Made by a program: the position numbers and the translations under genes
The notes under the pieces: generated by a model
The model's database searches: none
The model's input: the letters and a program-made list of their open reading frames with translations, nothing else
Told to the model about the DNA's origin: nothing
NCBI RefSeq assembly: GCF_934754935.1
Contig: NZ_CAKVJB010000003.1
Coordinates: 1-64,000, forward strand
Direction of reading: 5' to 3'
Length of the DNA: 64,000 nucleotides
Source of the DNA: an uncultured Holdemanella sp.
GTDB taxonomy: Bacteria > Bacillota_I > Bacilli_A > Erysipelotrichales > Erysipelotrichaceae
Shown: positions 33,378 through 41,550 of the stretch, piece after piece
How positions within the stretch are numbered: position 1 is the stretch's first letter
Layout: each line of letters opens with the position of its first letter

Positions 33378-34152
33378 AAAAGGCCCTTCCGTATGGTTTA
33401 ATGAATTGCGTGGTTTATCGACTTTGATCTTTCAAAAGATGAGTAAGTTAGTAGATCGTGTGTTGTTTGATAAAAAGGGATCTGTGATTATTTCTTTGAT
33501 TTTATCCATTATGATTTGTGTTGTGATCAATTATGAAGATATAAGTTTAAAATTGTTTAATGATACAAGAACCACTGTGGATCTAAGAAATGTAGCTGTT
33601 GAAGTATTGGCAGATACAGATCAATATGATGTAGCTGGTGTACCAAGTACTGTGGATGTTTCTTTAACAGGAGATGCGACAAGTATTCAGGTATTCCGTT
33701 CAAAGGGTAGTGTACAAGTTGTTGCGGATTTGAAAAAGTATTCTGAGGGTGAAAATATTATTAATTTAAAAGTTAAAAATTTACCTGAAAAAATTGAAGC
33801 GGTGGTTGATCCTGCAACGATTGATGTTACACTTTCGAAAAAAATTACGAAGACATTTACAATTCAACCGGAATTGTTGGTAGGTACAAATCAAAAAGTA
33901 AGTGATTTTGAAACACCTACTCTAGATACAATGACAGTTAAGATTACGGCAAGTCAAAATCAATTGAATTCAATTCGTATTGTCAAAGCGTTGATTGACT
34001 GTACGGGTCAGATTCAGGATTTTGAGGCAAATGCGACTTTAGCAGCTTACGATGCCAAGGGAAATCGAGTAAATGTTTCGTTGTCACCGGAAACGGTGCA
34101 TGCGAGTGTAAAATTAGCGAAAAACACATCAGATAAGGAGGATTCAGAGTAA
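33361..34152 (+). CDS. cdaR: CdaA regulatory protein CdaR (YbbR-domain)
   Basis: CdaR modulates CdaA from outside the membrane. The 263-residue protein has a single membrane helix (about 38-58, SVIISLILSIMICVVINY). Extracellular YbbR repeats follow (about 70-150 and 155-250), beta-rich with patterns such as VDLRNVAVEVL and KITKTFTIQPEL. Two full YbbR repeats are visible, fewer than the four in B. subtilis, so the outside part is short. GGAGG lies before the ATG; one base overlap with glmM. Confidence 0.9.
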   Translation: MESPNKKGPSVWFNELRGLSTLIFQKMSKLVDRVLFDKKGSVIISLILSIMICVVINYEDISLKLFNDTRTTVDLRNVAVEVLADTDQYDVAGVPSTVDVSLTGDATSIQVFRSKGSVQVVADLKKYSEGENIINLKVKNLPEKIEAVVDPATIDVTLSKKITKTFTIQPELLVGTNQKVSDFETPTLDTMTVKITASQNQLNSIRIVKALIDCTGQIQDFEANATLAAYDAKGNRVNVSLSPETVHASVKLAKNTSDKEDSE

Positions 34153-35486
34153 TGGGTAAGTATTTTGGAACAGATGGAGTTCGTGGAAGAGCAAATGAAG
34201 GTTTAACTTTAGATATGTCTATTAAGATTGGACAATATTTAGGTTGGTATTATGGAAAAGAAAAACATGCAAAAATCTTGATCGGTAAAGATACAAGACT
34301 TAGTGGAGATATGTTTGAATTAGGTTTAGCAGCAGGTGCTACAAGTATGGGTGCACAAGTCTATTTACTTGGTGTTTGTCCGACTCCAGCTATTTCTTAT
34401 TTAGTTCGTAAAGAACGTTTCGATTGCGGAATTATGGTGAGTGCAAGTCACAATCCATATTATGATAATGGAATTAAATGTTTTAACCACAATGGTGAAA
34501 AGATGGAAGAAGAATTACTTCTTGAAGTTGAAAAATATATGGATGGTTTAACAGACTTAGATTTAGTTACGGGAGATCATATTGGAGAATATTTCGAGTG
34601 GGAAGATGGACTAGAAATCTATATGAGTTGGTTAAAAGAATGTGTTCCTGTGGATTTATCAGGAATGAAAATTCTATGTGACTTGGCAAATGGTTCTGCC
34701 ACAAGTACAGCAGTTGAAACATTAGATTCATTAGGAGCTACAGTAGATGCCATCAGCAATTCACCTAATGGTATCAATATCAACAATAAGTGTGGTTCAA
34801 CACATCCTGAAGCTTTACAAAGAATGATGCGTGAAGGTGATTATGATATTGGTTTGGCATTTGATGGAGATGCCGATCGTTTGATCATGGTTAATTCAGA
34901 TGGAGAATTGTGTGATGGAGATTACATCCTATACATTTGTTCTCGATATATGAAATCTGTGAATCGTTTAAATAAGAATATGGTTGTTACTACGGTAATG
35001 GCTAACTTAGGTTTATATAAGGCTTTAGATGCGAATAAGATTGACTATATTCAAACAGCAGTTGGTGATAAATATGTTTTTGAAGAAATGCAAAAAAATG
35101 ATTACTTTGTTGGTGGAGAACAAAGTGGACACATTATTTTCTTAGAACATGAAGTAACTGGGGATGGTTTAATGACAGCTTTAAAGATTTTAGAAATCAT
35201 GAAAGCTACTGGTAAATCATTACAAGAATTAAGTGAAGGATTATTTATTTATCCTCAATTGTTGAAAAATGTAACAGTTAAAGATAAAAATGCTTGTCTA
35301 GAAAGTAAAGAGCTACAAGAAGTAGTGGATTCAGTAGCACAAGATCTAGGTGATGAAGGTCGTATTTTAGTTCGTCCAAGTGGAACTGAACCATTGATTC
35401 GTGTCATGGTAGAAGCTAAGACAGATGAATTGTGCGCTGAATATGTAAAGCGTGTTACAGATTTCTTAGAAGCAAATAATTTTTAG
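34152..35486 (+). CDS. glmM: Phosphoglucosamine mutase
   Basis: GlmM interconverts glucosamine-6-P and glucosamine-1-P for UDP-GlcNAc and the cell wall. The 444-residue protein starts MGKYFGTDGVRGRAN. It has the phosphoserine loop MVSASHNPYYDNGIK (about 96-110), metal loop AFDGDADRLIMV (about 238-249), sugar loop VGGEQSGH and phosphate loop RPSGTEPLIRVMVEA. Third gene of the c-di-AMP operon, coupled to cdaR. Confidence 0.97.
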   Translation: MGKYFGTDGVRGRANEGLTLDMSIKIGQYLGWYYGKEKHAKILIGKDTRLSGDMFELGLAAGATSMGAQVYLLGVCPTPAISYLVRKERFDCGIMVSASHNPYYDNGIKCFNHNGEKMEEELLLEVEKYMDGLTDLDLVTGDHIGEYFEWEDGLEIYMSWLKECVPVDLSGMKILCDLANGSATSTAVETLDSLGATVDAISNSPNGININNKCGSTHPEALQRMMREGDYDIGLAFDGDADRLIMVNSDGELCDGDYILYICSRYMKSVNRLNKNMVVTTVMANLGLYKALDANKIDYIQTAVGDKYVFEEMQKNDYFVGGEQSGHIIFLEHEVTGDGLMTALKILEIMKATGKSLQELSEGLFIYPQLLKNVTVKDKNACLESKELQEVVDSVAQDLGDEGRILVRPSGTEPLIRVMVEAKTDELCAEYVKRVTDFLEANNF

Positions 35487-35502
35487 AAAGAAGGGTGGCC
35501 CT

Positions 35503-36162
35503 ATGAAAAGAGTCATAAATATTGTTGAAGATGAAAAAGACATCAATAATTTAGTTGCCCAATATTTACGTAAAGAAGGATATGAAGTTCATTCATATTA
35601 TACATATGAAGAAGCGAGTGCTCATGTCGTAGATGATGATGTGCATTTGTGGATCTTGGATATTATGTTGGATGACAAATCTGGATTTGATTTGATTGAA
35701 GAAATTCGTCTACAAGGGCCAGAAACGCCTGTTATCTTCATGTCTGCGCGTGATAAAGAATTTGATCGTATTATTGGTTTAGAAAAAGGTTGTGATGACT
35801 ATATCACAAAACCATTCTCACCAAAGGAACTTGTATTAAGGGTCAACAATATTATCAAGCGTGCATATCGTGATGACAATAATCGTATTAGTATTGATGG
35901 ATATGAATTGGATGAAGAACAAAGAAAAATCTATGCGGATAATGTGGAAATTGAATTGACGACAAAAGAATTTGATTTGTTGATGATGTTTATTAAAAAT
36001 AAGGGAATCGCATTCTCTCGTGATAAGATTCTAGAAAATGTTTGGGATGAAAATTATTTTGGTAGTGATCGAGTTGTAGATGATACTTTGCGTCGTTTGC
36101 GTAAAAAACTTCCAAATTTAAACATTCATACAATCTATGGATATGGATATCGTTTAGGGTGA
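35503..36162 (+). CDS. OmpR-family response regulator
   Basis: The 219-residue protein has a receiver domain (about 4-118) with the acidic VEDEKD, phospho-acceptor Asp in LWILDIMLDDKSG (about 54), MSARD and KPFSPKEL. A winged-helix Trans_reg_C domain follows (about 125-219: LTTKEFDLLMMFI, VWDENYFGSDRVVDDTLRRLRKKL). It lies 16 bases after glmM with AAGGGTGG upstream and is followed by its probable kinase. Stimulus and targets are unknown. Confidence 0.93.
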   Translation: MKRVINIVEDEKDINNLVAQYLRKEGYEVHSYYTYEEASAHVVDDDVHLWILDIMLDDKSGFDLIEEIRLQGPETPVIFMSARDKEFDRIIGLEKGCDDYITKPFSPKELVLRVNNIIKRAYRDDNNRISIDGYELDEEQRKIYADNVEIELTTKEFDLLMMFIKNKGIAFSRDKILENVWDENYFGSDRVVDDTLRRLRKKLPNLNIHTIYGYGYRLG

Positions 36163-36207
36163 TACAAATGTATCCCCTTTTCTTTTCTTATGGTAAAATA
36201 ATTGTAT

Positions 36208-36215
36208 GATGAGGT
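36208..36215 (+). promoter_or_regulatory. Ribosome site of the histidine kinase gene
   Basis: GAGGTGAT about eight bases before the ATG at 36224. An extended -10 (TGGTAAAAT, near 36192-36200) lies just upstream, so the kinase can have its own promoter. Confidence 0.55.
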
Positions 36216-36223
36216 GATATTTT

Positions 36224-37639
36224 ATGAAGGGACCTTCCTTTTATTTTCAAAAAATGTCATTAACACGACAAATTCTTTCGATTATTTTGACGGTTTTGAT
36301 GTTTTTTATCATGTTCTTTTTTGTATTTGTCAGTGATAATATTGATCGAACTATTACGAAACAAATGTATGAATTGATTCTTAATCGACAGACGCCGATT
36401 GTTGGTTTAGTGGATTCCAAACAAACGAATAGTTTAGATGATATTTATGCTTTCTTAGCGAGTGATAGTGTTCAAACCAATTGTCTTATTCAAAATGATG
36501 AAATGAATGTAATCACTAATCAAAATTCGAATAGAAAGCCAGTCAATCGTAAGGTATATGAGTATTTATTGGAACAATCAAAAGATATGGATGCCAAGAC
36601 AAATAATGTGTTACAAGGTACGATTACTGTGGGAAATTCAAAATATTATTATCGTTTGATCTATTGTCATGATGATATTATTTTGGCAAGCTTTATGGAT
36701 GATACATATGCGACTCAATTTAGAGATTCATTAATTGATTCAACCGTGTATGTTATTGTGATTGCGTTTATGATCGTATTCTTGATTATTCTAATGTGGG
36801 TATTCTCTATTATTCATCCTTTGAATCTAATTCGAAACTATATTGAACAAATCAAGGATGGTAAAGAAGTTGAGCTTCACTTAAATCGAAATGATGAAAT
36901 TGGTGAAATGGCAACTGCCATTGTGAAGATGAATGATGAATTAAAGAAGCAGGATAAAGCTAAAGAAGATATGATCCATAATATTTCGCATGATTTAAAA
37001 ACGCCGATTGCGACAATTAAATCGTATGCAGAATCGATTAAAGATGGAATCTATCCTTATGGAACGCTTGAAAGTAGTGTCGATGTCATCTTAGATAATG
37101 CACAGAGATTAGAAAATAAAGTACATTCTTTATTATATATGAATCGTGTTGAATATTTAGTGGCAAGTGATGCCGAGGGTGTAGTCACAAATATGAAGGA
37201 TGTTGTGGAGCAGGTTGTATTGAATGCGGCTGTAATTCGTCCGGAAATTCAAGTGATTACAGATGTAGAGGAAGTTTTCTTTGATGGTTTGATTGAAGCA
37301 TGGCGAGTCGCAATTGAGAATATTATGGAAAATGCCTTCCGTTACGCAAAATCATATATAAAGATCGAAGTAAGAGAAGACTGGCTATGTATTAGTAATG
37401 ATGGTCCAAAAATGCCGGAGGATCGAATTCAATCTTTGTTTAGACCTTATGAAAAAGGAGAAGGTGGTCGTTTTGGACTTGGATTATCCATAGTTTCTAA
37501 GGTTTGTAAGGCCAACCACTATATTGTGAAGGGTGAAAATAGTGATGATGGTGTTCGTTTTATTATTTATCGAAAGGTGAAAAAACAAAGAAAGAAAAAA
37601 GAAAATACATGGGTAAAAAATAAAGGAGAAAAAGTATGA
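36224..37639 (+). CDS. Sensor histidine kinase
   Basis: The 471-residue protein has two membrane segments (about 17-39 and 168-192) bracketing an extracytoplasmic sensor of about 130 residues. A HAMP linker, HisKA with the phospho-acceptor in IHNISHDLKTPIATIKSYA, and a HATPase domain with NIMENAFRYA and GGRFGLGLSIVSK follow. It pairs with the upstream OmpR-type regulator. Its stop overlaps the next gene by four bases (ATGA). Confidence 0.92.
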   Translation: MKGPSFYFQKMSLTRQILSIILTVLMFFIMFFFVFVSDNIDRTITKQMYELILNRQTPIVGLVDSKQTNSLDDIYAFLASDSVQTNCLIQNDEMNVITNQNSNRKPVNRKVYEYLLEQSKDMDAKTNNVLQGTITVGNSKYYYRLIYCHDDIILASFMDDTYATQFRDSLIDSTVYVIVIAFMIVFLIILMWVFSIIHPLNLIRNYIEQIKDGKEVELHLNRNDEIGEMATAIVKMNDELKKQDKAKEDMIHNISHDLKTPIATIKSYAESIKDGIYPYGTLESSVDVILDNAQRLENKVHSLLYMNRVEYLVASDAEGVVTNMKDVVEQVVLNAAVIRPEIQVITDVEEVFFDGLIEAWRVAIENIMENAFRYAKSYIKIEVREDWLCISNDGPKMPEDRIQSLFRPYEKGEGGRFGLGLSIVSKVCKANHYIVKGENSDDGVRFIIYRKVKKQRKKKENTWVKNKGEKV

Positions 37640-38616
37640 TGAACGTTGCGACAATTGGATCTGGTGTTATTGTAGATCGTATGATCGAGGCTATGCGTTT
37701 AGATGGGCGATACAATTTGTATTGTGTTTATTCTAGAACACAAGAAAGAGCTAAAGAATTTGCCGATAAACATGGTATTCAAAAGTATTATACGGATATG
37801 GAAGAAATGTTGAGTGATGAAAATGTGGATATTGTCTATGTGGCAAGTCCAAATTCATTGCACTATAAACAATCCAAAATGGCTTTGGAACATAAGAAGC
37901 ATGTTATCAATGAAAAGCCTTTTACACCGACTTTAAAAGAGTGTAATGATCTTTTTGAGATTGCCCAAAAGAATGGTGTTTATATTTTTGAAGCCATCAC
38001 AAATGTGCATCTTCCAAACTATAAAATAGTTAAGGAACATCTATCAAATTGTGGAGATATTAAGATGGTACAATGCAACTTCTCGCAATATTCATCAAAA
38101 TATCAAAAATATAAAGATCATATTCAAACTAATGCCTTTGATCCAGCCTTTAATGGTGGTGCATTAATGGATATCAATGTCTATAATCTTCATTTTGTGA
38201 CGGGATTATTTGGTAAACCGAAAGATGTACATTATTTTAAGAATGTTGGATATAATGGCATTGATACAAGTGGAATTATTATTATGGAATATCCTGGTTT
38301 TATCGCAACTTGTACAGGGGCAAAAGATTGTTCCAGTCCGAATACAGTCTATCTTCAAGGGGATAAGGGAACATTGATTGTTTCTGGTGCAAGTAGTGGC
38401 GTATGTAAAGATGTTTTCTTTGATGCTCCAAAGAAGGATCAGATTGGTAAAAAGGCAACGGATACAAAAGAAAAAATTAGTATTGAACAGCCAAATCACA
38501 TGTTGTATGAGTGTCAGGATTTTATGAATATCATTCTAAATAAGGATGAAGAAACTTATACAATGTATAAGGAACAAACACAAATGGTTGTCGAATTATT
38601 AGAAAAGCTATCATGA
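37636..38616 (+). CDS. Gfo/Idh/MocA-family oxidoreductase
   Basis: The 326-residue protein has an N-terminal Rossmann domain (ATIGSGVIVDRMIEAM; VYSRTQERAKEFA), the conserved NEKPFTPTLKECNDLF (EKP motif, about 93-108) and a C-terminal substrate domain with FNGGALMDINVYNLHF. It is an NAD(P)-dependent sugar or polyol dehydrogenase; the substrate is undefined. It is coupled to the kinase gene and ends in a bidirectional terminator. Confidence 0.88.
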   Translation: MMNVATIGSGVIVDRMIEAMRLDGRYNLYCVYSRTQERAKEFADKHGIQKYYTDMEEMLSDENVDIVYVASPNSLHYKQSKMALEHKKHVINEKPFTPTLKECNDLFEIAQKNGVYIFEAITNVHLPNYKIVKEHLSNCGDIKMVQCNFSQYSSKYQKYKDHIQTNAFDPAFNGGALMDINVYNLHFVTGLFGKPKDVHYFKNVGYNGIDTSGIIIMEYPGFIATCTGAKDCSSPNTVYLQGDKGTLIVSGASSGVCKDVFFDAPKKDQIGKKATDTKEKISIEQPNHMLYECQDFMNIILNKDEETYTMYKEQTQMVVELLEKLS

Positions 38617-38634
38617 AGATAGCTTTTTTTTGAA
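38606..38634. terminator. Bidirectional terminator between oxidoreductase and yaaA
   Basis: AAAGCTATC and GATAGCTTT pair around ATGAA, with T run on the right and A-rich on the left. It covers the stop codons of both convergent genes. Confidence 0.85.
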
Positions 38635-39321
38635 TATAATCATTTTTTCTGTGCTTTGACTTTCATCATATGCATATCCTAAATCTGAAAATTTGGTGAT
38701 ATCCTGGATGTTTTGAATATTATTTTCGGCTAGATAACGGACCATGGCACCTCTTGCCATCTTGGCATACACACCTTTTTCTTTACCATTTTCTTCGATA
38801 AAACGAACGTCCACTAATGGTTTATATTTTCGAATGATTTTGGCATATTCTTCACTCGCCAGATTTAAAATGGGTTCATCTATTTTGTCGGCAAGATCAT
38901 CTTTCCAATAGTCGTAAAGTGAGAAAGGACATTTTGTCTGCATTTCTAAACGATAGGGTGTGATCGCATCTAATGGTTTTAATAATCCATAGAAACCAGA
39001 AAGAATATACAGATGTTCTTGAATATATTTCATTTGATCATCGGTAAATACGTGAGGAACCATATATTGATATTGAATGCCGGAATAAGCGAGTATGGCA
39101 GGTGTTGTATTTTTGTCTAAGGTCATATTATGAAATTGTTCATATGTATTTTTGGCAATGGTATCTGAACATTTTAAATATGATTTTAATTCTGGATAAT
39201 CTAGACTTTGAATGTGATTTAAAAGTTCAGACGTTTTGGATAAGAATATAGGTGTTGTACACTCTATGTTAATATCATCAATCGTTTTCATTTTCTTAGC
39301 TGGAGATATAATTATTTTCAT
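38611..39321 (-). CDS. yaaA: Peroxide stress protein YaaA
   Basis: YaaA limits intracellular iron damage during hydrogen peroxide stress and binds DNA. The 236-residue protein begins MKIIISPAKKM, the family signature. It has LAYSGIQYQYM (about 82-92), LYILSGFYGLLKPLDAITPYRLEM (about 107-130, GLLxP) and the C-terminal KMARGAMVRYLAENNI. The -10 (TACAAT, minus strand) is six bases before the ATG and there is no ribosome site: a leaderless mRNA. The promoter overlaps that of the divergent peptidase. Confidence 0.93.
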   Translation of the reverse strand: MKIIISPAKKMKTIDDINIECTTPIFLSKTSELLNHIQSLDYPELKSYLKCSDTIAKNTYEQFHNMTLDKNTTPAILAYSGIQYQYMVPHVFTDDQMKYIQEHLYILSGFYGLLKPLDAITPYRLEMQTKCPFSLYDYWKDDLADKIDEPILNLASEEYAKIIRKYKPLVDVRFIEENGKEKGVYAKMARGAMVRYLAENNIQNIQDITKFSDLGYAYDESQSTEKMIIFKKKLSS

Positions 39322-39327
39322 ACAACT

Positions 39328-39337
39328 ATTGTATAAT
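39328..39337. promoter_or_regulatory. Overlapping divergent -10 elements
   Basis: ATTGTATAAT serves as TATAAT (39332-39337) for the plus-strand M42 gene and, on the other strand, TACAAT (39333-39328) for yaaA. The two start sites would diverge from a single partly symmetrical site. Confidence 0.55.
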
Positions 39338-39364
39338 AACTTTTAAGAAAAGGAAGTGAAGATT

Positions 39365-40396
39365 ATGGTAAAAACAGAAGAAATGTTAAAGAATCTAGAG
39401 GAGTTGATCAATACACCAAGCGTGGTTGGTTTCTATCCTGAAATTCATAAGAAATTAAGTGAAATGATTGGTAAGTTAGGGTATAAGCTAGAGTTTGATA
39501 ATAAGCGAACAGCTTATGTTCGTATACCAGGAAAAGATTCAAGTAAGACAGTATGTGTAGGGGCGCATTTGGATACGATTGGTTTGCAGGTTCGTCATGT
39601 GATGGAAAATGGATGGATCGAAGTGAAGAATTTGGGTGGAATCAATTTTCATAATATTGAAGGTGAAAATGTATATATTCATACGCGTAGTGGTAAAACA
39701 TATGAGGGTATGGTGATTTGTAAGTCACATTCTACCCATGTATTTGATGATGCGAGAAGTCGTGAACGAGATAAGTTTAATGAAGCCATCTTGTTAGATG
39801 AAGATGTAAGTTGTGCTAAGGATGTGTATGATTTAGGTATTGAGCATGGGGACTTGATCAGTGTCGAACCACGTTTTAAACGTACAGAATCTGGTTTCAT
39901 TAAATCACGTCATATTGATGATAAGGCTATGGTGGCTGCAGTAATCGAAGTGTTGCGTCAATTAAAAGAAGAAAACCTGACACCAGCTTATAATACATTA
40001 TTTGCGTTTCCTATCTTTGAAGAGATTGGTCATGGAGGAGCCTATGTTCCTAGTGAAGTGAGTGAATATGTTGCGTTGGATATTGGCTTGATTGGACCGG
40101 ATAATCATGGTTCAGAAAAGAAAGTATCGATTGGAGCAAGTGATAATTATTCTCCATATGATTGGGAATTGACCACAAAACTGATCAACTTGGCAAAAGC
40201 TAGTGATATTCATTATTGTGTAGATACATATTATCGTTTTGGTTCAGATGCCACAGCTGCCATCCGTGCTGGAAATAATATTACACCTGCTGTATTTGGC
40301 GTTGGATGTATGAATTCACATGGCTATGAACGAACGAGTGTTCAAGCTATTGAGGATTGTGTAAAACTAACCAAGGCTTATGTTTTAAGTAAATAA
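39365..40396 (+). CDS. M42-family aminopeptidase/endoglucanase-like metallopeptidase
   Basis: The 343-residue protein shows VGAHLDTIGLQV (metal His/Asp, about 67), the SRHIDDKAMVAA segment with an Asp ligand (about 180), IFEEIGHGGA (catalytic Glu pair, about 217) and ALDIGLIGP. These match FrvX/PepA-like M42 peptidases, cytosolic tetrahedral aminopeptidases. The final metal histidine is likely in GVGCMNSHGYERTS. The ATG at 39365 has AAGGAAGTG upstream. Confidence 0.9.
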   Translation: MVKTEEMLKNLEELINTPSVVGFYPEIHKKLSEMIGKLGYKLEFDNKRTAYVRIPGKDSSKTVCVGAHLDTIGLQVRHVMENGWIEVKNLGGINFHNIEGENVYIHTRSGKTYEGMVICKSHSTHVFDDARSRERDKFNEAILLDEDVSCAKDVYDLGIEHGDLISVEPRFKRTESGFIKSRHIDDKAMVAAVIEVLRQLKEENLTPAYNTLFAFPIFEEIGHGGAYVPSEVSEYVALDIGLIGPDNHGSEKKVSIGASDNYSPYDWELTTKLINLAKASDIHYCVDTYYRFGSDATAAIRAGNNITPAVFGVGCMNSHGYERTSVQAIEDCVKLTKAYVLSK

Positions 40397-40398
40397 AA

Positions 40399-40426
40399 AA
40401 AGATATCGTAAAGATATCTTTTTTTG
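40399..40426 (+). terminator. Terminator after the M42 gene
   Basis: AAAAGATATC and GATATCTTTT pair around GTAAA, then a T run. The 100 bases between it and the next gene end hold only a 7-bp inverted repeat (GACCAAT/ATTGGTC, about 40495-40517). Confidence 0.8.
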
Positions 40427-40532
40427 GTTAATTTTTTAATGTGAAATGATATTTATAACCATACATATAATATACCATCTACAAGTATATTATTAGACCA
40501 ATATCATGGAATTGGTCGATAGAAACAAAATA

Positions 40533-41066
40533 TTAAAGAATTTGAGATAATTCATATCCATTATAGATTTTATTCAACATTGTTTCTTTTGTTTGTTTAA
40601 ATAAATCAAATTGTTTCTTTGCTTCATTAACGTTTTGATACACCTTCCAATCGCCAACTAAGTAGTATGGTTTGTGTTCAATAAATCCAATTACGTCATC
40701 TAATGGATATCCAAGAAATACACCTATTTCATGAGGAAAGTTTTTTGTGTTAAGTCTTTTTTTGAGTTCTTGTATACACAGTTCAAATGTATTTGGATAT
40801 TGATAGGATTTTAAAAAGTTTTGAACTGCATTTGAGGAAATATAGTCTTTAAGTTTGGAATTGTATACATAAATGGTGTATTGAGATTCTTGTTCTATAA
40901 GGATAAAATAGATTCCTTTAGAATTGAATTGTTGATTGTATTGTTTGATAAAAAACTGAATACTATCGTCGTCTTTTGGAAGGTGAAACATATTGGCATA
41001 TTTATATTGCTTCAAAGTGGGAGCACAATAATTGGCCAATAAAGATTCAAAACGTTTTTTTGGCAT
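40533..41066 (-). CDS. DUF3793 family protein
   Basis: The 177-residue protein has the DUF3793 pattern: an N-terminal FESLLANYCAPTLKQYKYANMF, a middle FILIEQESQYTIYVYN, and the conserved FPHEIGVFLGYPLDDVIGFI (about 116-135) near GDWKVYQNVNEAKKQFDLF. The function of the family is not established; genes are often found with iron uptake or flavodoxin genes. Here it lies two bases after a flavodoxin gene and shares its palindromic operators. Confidence 0.85.
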   Translation of the reverse strand: MPKKRFESLLANYCAPTLKQYKYANMFHLPKDDDSIQFFIKQYNQQFNSKGIYFILIEQESQYTIYVYNSKLKDYISSNAVQNFLKSYQYPNTFELCIQELKKRLNTKNFPHEIGVFLGYPLDDVIGFIEHKPYYLVGDWKVYQNVNEAKKQFDLFKQTKETMLNKIYNGYELSQIL

Positions 41067-41068
41067 AA

Positions 41069-41419
41069 TTAAGCTCCAATCACTTTTTTGATGTTTTCAA
41101 GATCTTCTGGTGTACCTGAATTTTCTACTTTATATAGAATTTCACAACCATAGTCATCACTGATTTTATCTGCGGCTTGACAATAAGCATCACCATAACC
41201 TGTATCTCCAGAACAAACGACGCCTTGAATCAAGGTACCATTGGCCATTAAGAAGCTTTCTACTTCTGCAGGAACATCGCCATATCCATCTGTATATGTA
41301 AATAAGATATATGGTTCATCCATACTTTCCGTTCCATCATTGATGCGAAGTGCATCGATACCTAATGAATTTACAATTTCTTCGACATTACCTGTGCGGC
41401 TTGCGTATGCATATTTCAT
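41069..41419 (-). CDS. NrdI-like flavodoxin
   Basis: The 116-residue protein starts MKYAYASRTGNVEEIVNSLG, an FMN loop. YILFTYTDGYGDVPAEVESFL, and VVCSGDTGYGDAYCQAADKI with the VENSGTPEDLENI end, follow the NrdI layout. NrdI reduces the manganese cofactor of class Ib ribonucleotide reductase, but no nrdE/F is nearby. With DUF3793 beside it, an iron-limitation flavodoxin is as likely. The ATG has GGAGGTAAC upstream. Confidence 0.75.
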   Translation of the reverse strand: MKYAYASRTGNVEEIVNSLGIDALRINDGTESMDEPYILFTYTDGYGDVPAEVESFLMANGTLIQGVVCSGDTGYGDAYCQAADKISDDYGCEILYKVENSGTPEDLENIKKVIGA

Positions 41420-41437
41420 ATGGGTTACCTCCTTAAT

Positions 41438-41455
41438 AGTTAGTCACATCTAACT
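41438..41455 (-). promoter_or_regulatory. Downstream palindromic operator of the flavodoxin operon
   Basis: AGTTAG-N6-CTAACT, a perfect 6-bp inverted repeat located just past the predicted transcription start of the minus-strand flavodoxin gene. Confidence 0.55.
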
Positions 41456-41461
41456 GACTAT

Positions 41462-41490
41462 AGTATATACCAAAGAAAGTTAGTTGTAAA
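41462..41490 (-). promoter_or_regulatory. Flavodoxin operon promoter
   Basis: On the minus strand: TTTACA (complement of 41485-41490), a 17-base spacer and TATACT (complement of 41462-41467). Palindromes cover the -35 and the start region. Confidence 0.65.
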
Positions 41491-41497
41491 TAACTTT
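41476..41497 (-). promoter_or_regulatory. Upstream palindromic operator of the flavodoxin operon
   Basis: AAAGTTA-N8-TAACTTT, a perfect 7-bp inverted repeat overlapping the -35. It shares the AGTTA/TAACT half-site with the downstream palindrome, so one repressor probably binds both; a DtxR/Fur-type metal regulator is a reasonable guess. Confidence 0.55.
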
Positions 41498-41550
41498 GTT
41501 GGAAAAAATTTATCTTATGATATACTATTTCTGTTTGACAGGAGAGTTTT

